A DNA stretch of 8,492 nucleotides from CAVPGH01 sp046726955 (lineage in GTDB: Bacteria; Acidobacteriota; Vicinamibacteria; Fen-336), in assembly GCA_046726955.1 (NCBI GenBank), contig JBKPBQ010000607.1, forward strand, positions 1 to 8,492, given 5' to 3'. The notes below the pieces were generated by a model. It was not told the DNA's origin and searched no databases. It was given only the letters and a program-made list of their open reading frames with translations. Shown here piece after piece: positions 6,703 to 8,492 of the stretch (within the stretch, counting starts at the first letter, position 1; every line of letters starts with the position of its first letter). Made by a program: the position numbers and the translations under genes.

Positions 6703-7624
6703 CCATCCGCCGGGCGATCGTGACCGCTCCGAGGACCGGGTCGGCCACGTAGCAGATCGCGCCGACCTCGTCGCGCACGCGCGAGGCCAGCGCCTCCTGC
6801 AGGCGGCCCGAGAAGAGCCCGCCCCCGAGGGCGAGAGGGGGCCGCACGAGCGAGAGCCGGCGCATGGCGGTGCGCACGTGGCTCGCGAGGTCGTCGGCCG
6901 CCGTGTCCACGATGGCCTGCGCGGCACGGTCGCCGCTCGCCGCGAGCTCGAGCACGACCGGGGCGAGCGTCGCGATGTCGGCGGGTGCCGTCTCGGGAGC
7001 GTGGACGAAGTGCATGAGCGCGGGAATGTCGCGGAGCGACCACTGCTTCAGCGCCGCCTCGAGGACGGCCTTCGCCTCCGTCCGTCCGTCGTAGGCGCGC
7101 GCGGCGACGCGCAGGGTCTCGAGGCCGAGCCAGTAGCCGCTGCCTTCGTCGCCCAGCAGCGTCCCCCAGCCGCCGACGCGCGCGGTCGTCCCGTCCTGCG
7201 CCCGCCCGAGGCAGTTCGAGCCGGTGCCGCTGATGACGGCGACACCCCAGCCGTCGGGCGTGCCGCCGGCGAGGATCAGCTCGACGTCGTTCACGACGAG
7301 GAAGGCGGGGGCGATGTCCTGCTGCTTGACCCAGGCCGTGACCGCGGCCTCGTCCTCCGGGCTATCCACTCCGGCCATGCCGAAGCAGGCGGCGGCGATG
7401 CGTCCCGTCCCCCCGATGCCGTTCGCGTCCGCGCCCAGCACCGGGCGCAGCGCGCTCTGGACCGCGCCCGTCACCGCCTCCGCGAACTGCAGGAAGCCCA
7501 CCGTGTAGGGGTTGCTGCCGGGGCCGAGGCCGCGCGCGAGCACCTTGCCTTCCATGTCGGCCACGACCGCGAGCGTCTTCGTCCCGCCGCCGTCCACGGC
7601 GAGCAGGAGGTCGGGAGAGCTCAT
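6692..7624 (-). CDS. BadF/BadG-type amino-sugar kinase (GlcNAc/glucosamine kinase-like)
   Basis: This is an ASKHA-fold ATPase that most likely phosphorylates glucosamine or N-acetylglucosamine at O6 in the cytoplasm. The 310 residues, a usual length for the family, show phosphate-1 loop DGGGTKT (11-17), a likely catalytic aspartate D113 in VNDVE, phosphate-2 loop SGTGSN (132-137), the conserved GWGTLLGDEGSGYWLG (152-167), adenosine motif ALGGGLF (265-271) and the terminal PVLGA (296-300). There are no cysteine clusters of the benzoyl-CoA reductase activator type, so a sugar kinase is preferred. The ATG at 7624 overlaps the stop of the SIS gene (ATGA) and is preceded by AAAGGTGA about 10 bases upstream. 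A longer reading of the same frame up to 8146 exists, but it lies antisense-like over the SIS gene in another frame and is rejected. Known BadF sugar kinases include glucosamine kinase GspK, Shewanella NagK and N-acetylmuramate/GlcNAc kinase MurK; the sequence alone does not decide between their substrates. Confidence 0.9.
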   Translation of the reverse strand: MSSPDLLLAVDGGGTKTLAVVADMEGKVLARGLGPGSNPYTVGFLQFAEAVTGAVQSALRPVLGADANGIGGTGRIAAACFGMAGVDSPEDEAAVTAWVKQQDIAPAFLVVNDVELILAGGTPDGWGVAVISGTGSNCLGRAQDGTTARVGGWGTLLGDEGSGYWLGLETLRVAARAYDGRTEAKAVLEAALKQWSLRDIPALMHFVHAPETAPADIATLAPVVLELAASGDRAAQAIVDTAADDLASHVRTAMRRLSLVRPPLALGGGLFSGRLQEALASRVRDEVGAICYVADPVLGAVTIARRMASR

Positions 7625-8492
7625 CGCGTGAGGGTCACCTTTCTGAGTCCGCGCGGGGCGTCCGGGTCCATGCCTCGGGCCTGGCACAGGCCGAGGGCGA
7701 AGAGCTGGCCGGGCACGACGGCGACCAGCGGGGAGAGCCACTCCGGCGTGCCGGCAGGCAGGGGCATCGCGACCTCGCCCGCGGCCAGGATCTCCGGCCG
7801 GTCCGAGAGCGCGATGAGCGGTGTCGCCGTCTCCTTGGCGAGGCCGACGACCGCGTCGAGGTCCTCGAAGGCTCGCGGTCCGGGGGCGGCGAGAAGGACG
7901 GGGAGGCCGCGCAGGAGGATGGCCATCGGCCCGTGGAGGAAGTCCGCCGACGAGTAGGGCTGGCCGAGGACGCCCGTCGTCTCCTGGACCTTGAGGGCGA
8001 TCTCGGACGCGGTGGAGAGGTTGTAGCCGCGGCCGAGGACGACGAGCCCGGTGGCGTCGCGATAGCGCGCGGCCGCGGCCACGACGGCAGCATTGGCGTC
8101 GATGGCCGCGGCTACCTGGCCGGGCAGCGCCGCGAGCTCGGTCCACGCCTTCTCGTCCTCGCCGAGGGCGGCGCTGAGCATGGCGAGCGCGAGGAGTTGC
8201 GCGGTGTACGTCTTGGTCGCGGCCACCGCGCGCTCCTCGCCCGCGTGGAGCAGCAGCACGTGCTCGGCGGCGGCGGCCAGGGGGGAGTCCACGGCGTTCG
8301 TGATGGCCACCGTGGGCGCCGCCTGCCGCTTCGCCTCGAGGAGCACCTCGACGATGTCCGGCGACTGGCCGGACTGGCTGATCCCGATCACGAGCGCGCC
8401 CGCGAGCGAGGGGGGAGCCTTGTACTGCGTGAAGGCGGACGGCGTCGCGAGCGCGGCCACGAGCGAGTTCTGGATCGCGAGCAGGTACTGAC
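7621..8492 (-). CDS. Double-SIS sugar-phosphate isomerase/deaminase, GlmS-isomerase-like (5' end beyond window)
   Basis: Counting from the first full codon in the window (8488-8490), 289 residues are visible and no start is needed inside, since the frame stays open to the edge. The first SIS domain has GISQSGQSPD (36-45) and the sugar-phosphate loop AATKTYT (90-96). The second has GRGYN (153-157), SEIALKVQE (162-170) and FLHGP (184-188). The tail PRGLRKVTLTR keeps the lysine K284 corresponding to the C-terminal catalytic lysine of GlmS, and E163 and H186 match the GlmS isomerase base and ring-opening residues. With a kinase coupled downstream, the best guess is a glucosamine-6-phosphate deaminase of the NagB-II type, giving fructose-6-phosphate and ammonia. 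About 50-60 N-terminal residues would complete such a protein; a GlmS glutaminase domain beyond the edge cannot be excluded. The internal GTG at 8458-8460 is not the real start because the coding pattern and family similarity continue past it. Confidence 0.92.
   Translation of the reverse strand, partial: QYLLAIQNSLVAALATPSAFTQYKAPPSLAGALVIGISQSGQSPDIVEVLLEAKRQAAPTVAITNAVDSPLAAAAEHVLLLHAGEERAVAATKTYTAQLLALAMLSAALGEDEKAWTELAALPGQVAAAIDANAAVVAAAARYRDATGLVVLGRGYNLSTASEIALKVQETTGVLGQPYSSADFLHGPMAILLRGLPVLLAAPGPRAFEDLDAVVGLAKETATPLIALSDRPEILAAGEVAMPLPAGTPEWLSPLVAVVPGQLFALGLCQARGMDPDAPRGLRKVTLTR

Noticed and set aside
4867..6927. A 686-codon open frame on the minus strand opposite the glycosidase
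   Set aside because: It is the antisense shadow of a gene with high G/C at third positions. The translation is rich in R, H, G, A and P, without domain motifs, while the plus strand has a complete catalytic enzyme.
7625..8146. N-terminal extension of the kinase frame by 174 codons
   Set aside because: The extension is Arg/Pro-rich, lies in a different frame over the SIS gene, and the kinase family starts a few residues before DGGGTKT, exactly at the ATG at 7624.
1..8492. Sigma-54 -24/-12 promoters that the activator might control
   Set aside because: TGGCAC-like words occur (for example near 3198, 3939 and 7681) but none is followed at the right distance by TTGC, so none is called.
1..8492. 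tRNA, rRNA, CRISPR, transposase, phage attachment or long direct repeats
   Set aside because: I looked for these on both strands and found no convincing example.

Overview
The window is a GC-rich (roughly 70% by eye), densely packed stretch of bacterial chromosome. Almost every codon ends in G or C, and several genes start with GTG. No tRNA, rRNA, CRISPR array, insertion sequence or phage gene is visible. The mix of a sigma-54-type two-component pair, a secreted family 3 glycosidase and a glucosamine-type kinase/isomerase pair fits a free-living heterotroph such as an Acidobacteriota or Myxococcota-like organism. That placement is inference from base composition and gene content, not from a marker gene.

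Left part (1-4658), all on the minus strand. Read in the direction of transcription, it holds an Asp/Glu-racemase-superfamily protein, a short membrane metalloprotease (peptidase M50, site-2 type), a membrane sensor histidine kinase with an extracytoplasmic Cache-like domain, and an NtrC-type sigma-54 activator cut off by the left window edge before its DNA-binding domain. Kinase and regulator overlap by four bases (ATGA), so they form a translationally coupled pair. A promoter-like sequence and a GC hairpin lie between the racemase-like gene and the protease, so the protease probably starts a new transcript. The protease and the kinase are separated by 105 bases and may or may not be co-transcribed.

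Middle (4659-4848), a divergent spacer. It contains 22 codons of what looks like the tail of a lost gene and a sigma-70-like promoter placed so that the mRNA of the next gene could be leaderless.

Right part. On the plus strand lies a complete, secreted family 3 beta-glycosidase of the exo-1,3/1,4-beta-glucanase type (4849-6702). It meets, tail to tail with an 11-base overlap, a minus-strand pair made of a BadF-type amino-sugar kinase (6692-7624) and a double-SIS sugar-phosphate isomerase/deaminase that runs off the right edge (7621-8492). These two also overlap by ATGA. Together they would phosphorylate glucosamine or N-acetylglucosamine in the cytoplasm and convert the phosphorylated (if necessary deacetylated) sugar to fructose-6-phosphate. 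This resembles the NagK/NagB-II branch known from Shewanella. The glycosidase is a plausible extracytoplasmic sugar supplier, but it is on the other strand and its motifs point to glucose-type, not N-acetylglucosamine-type, substrates.

I see no clearly new multi-gene system here. The most notable points are the replacement of the first catalytic cysteine in the racemase-like protein, the orphan coding tail, the possible leaderless start of the glycosidase and the tight convergent overlap.
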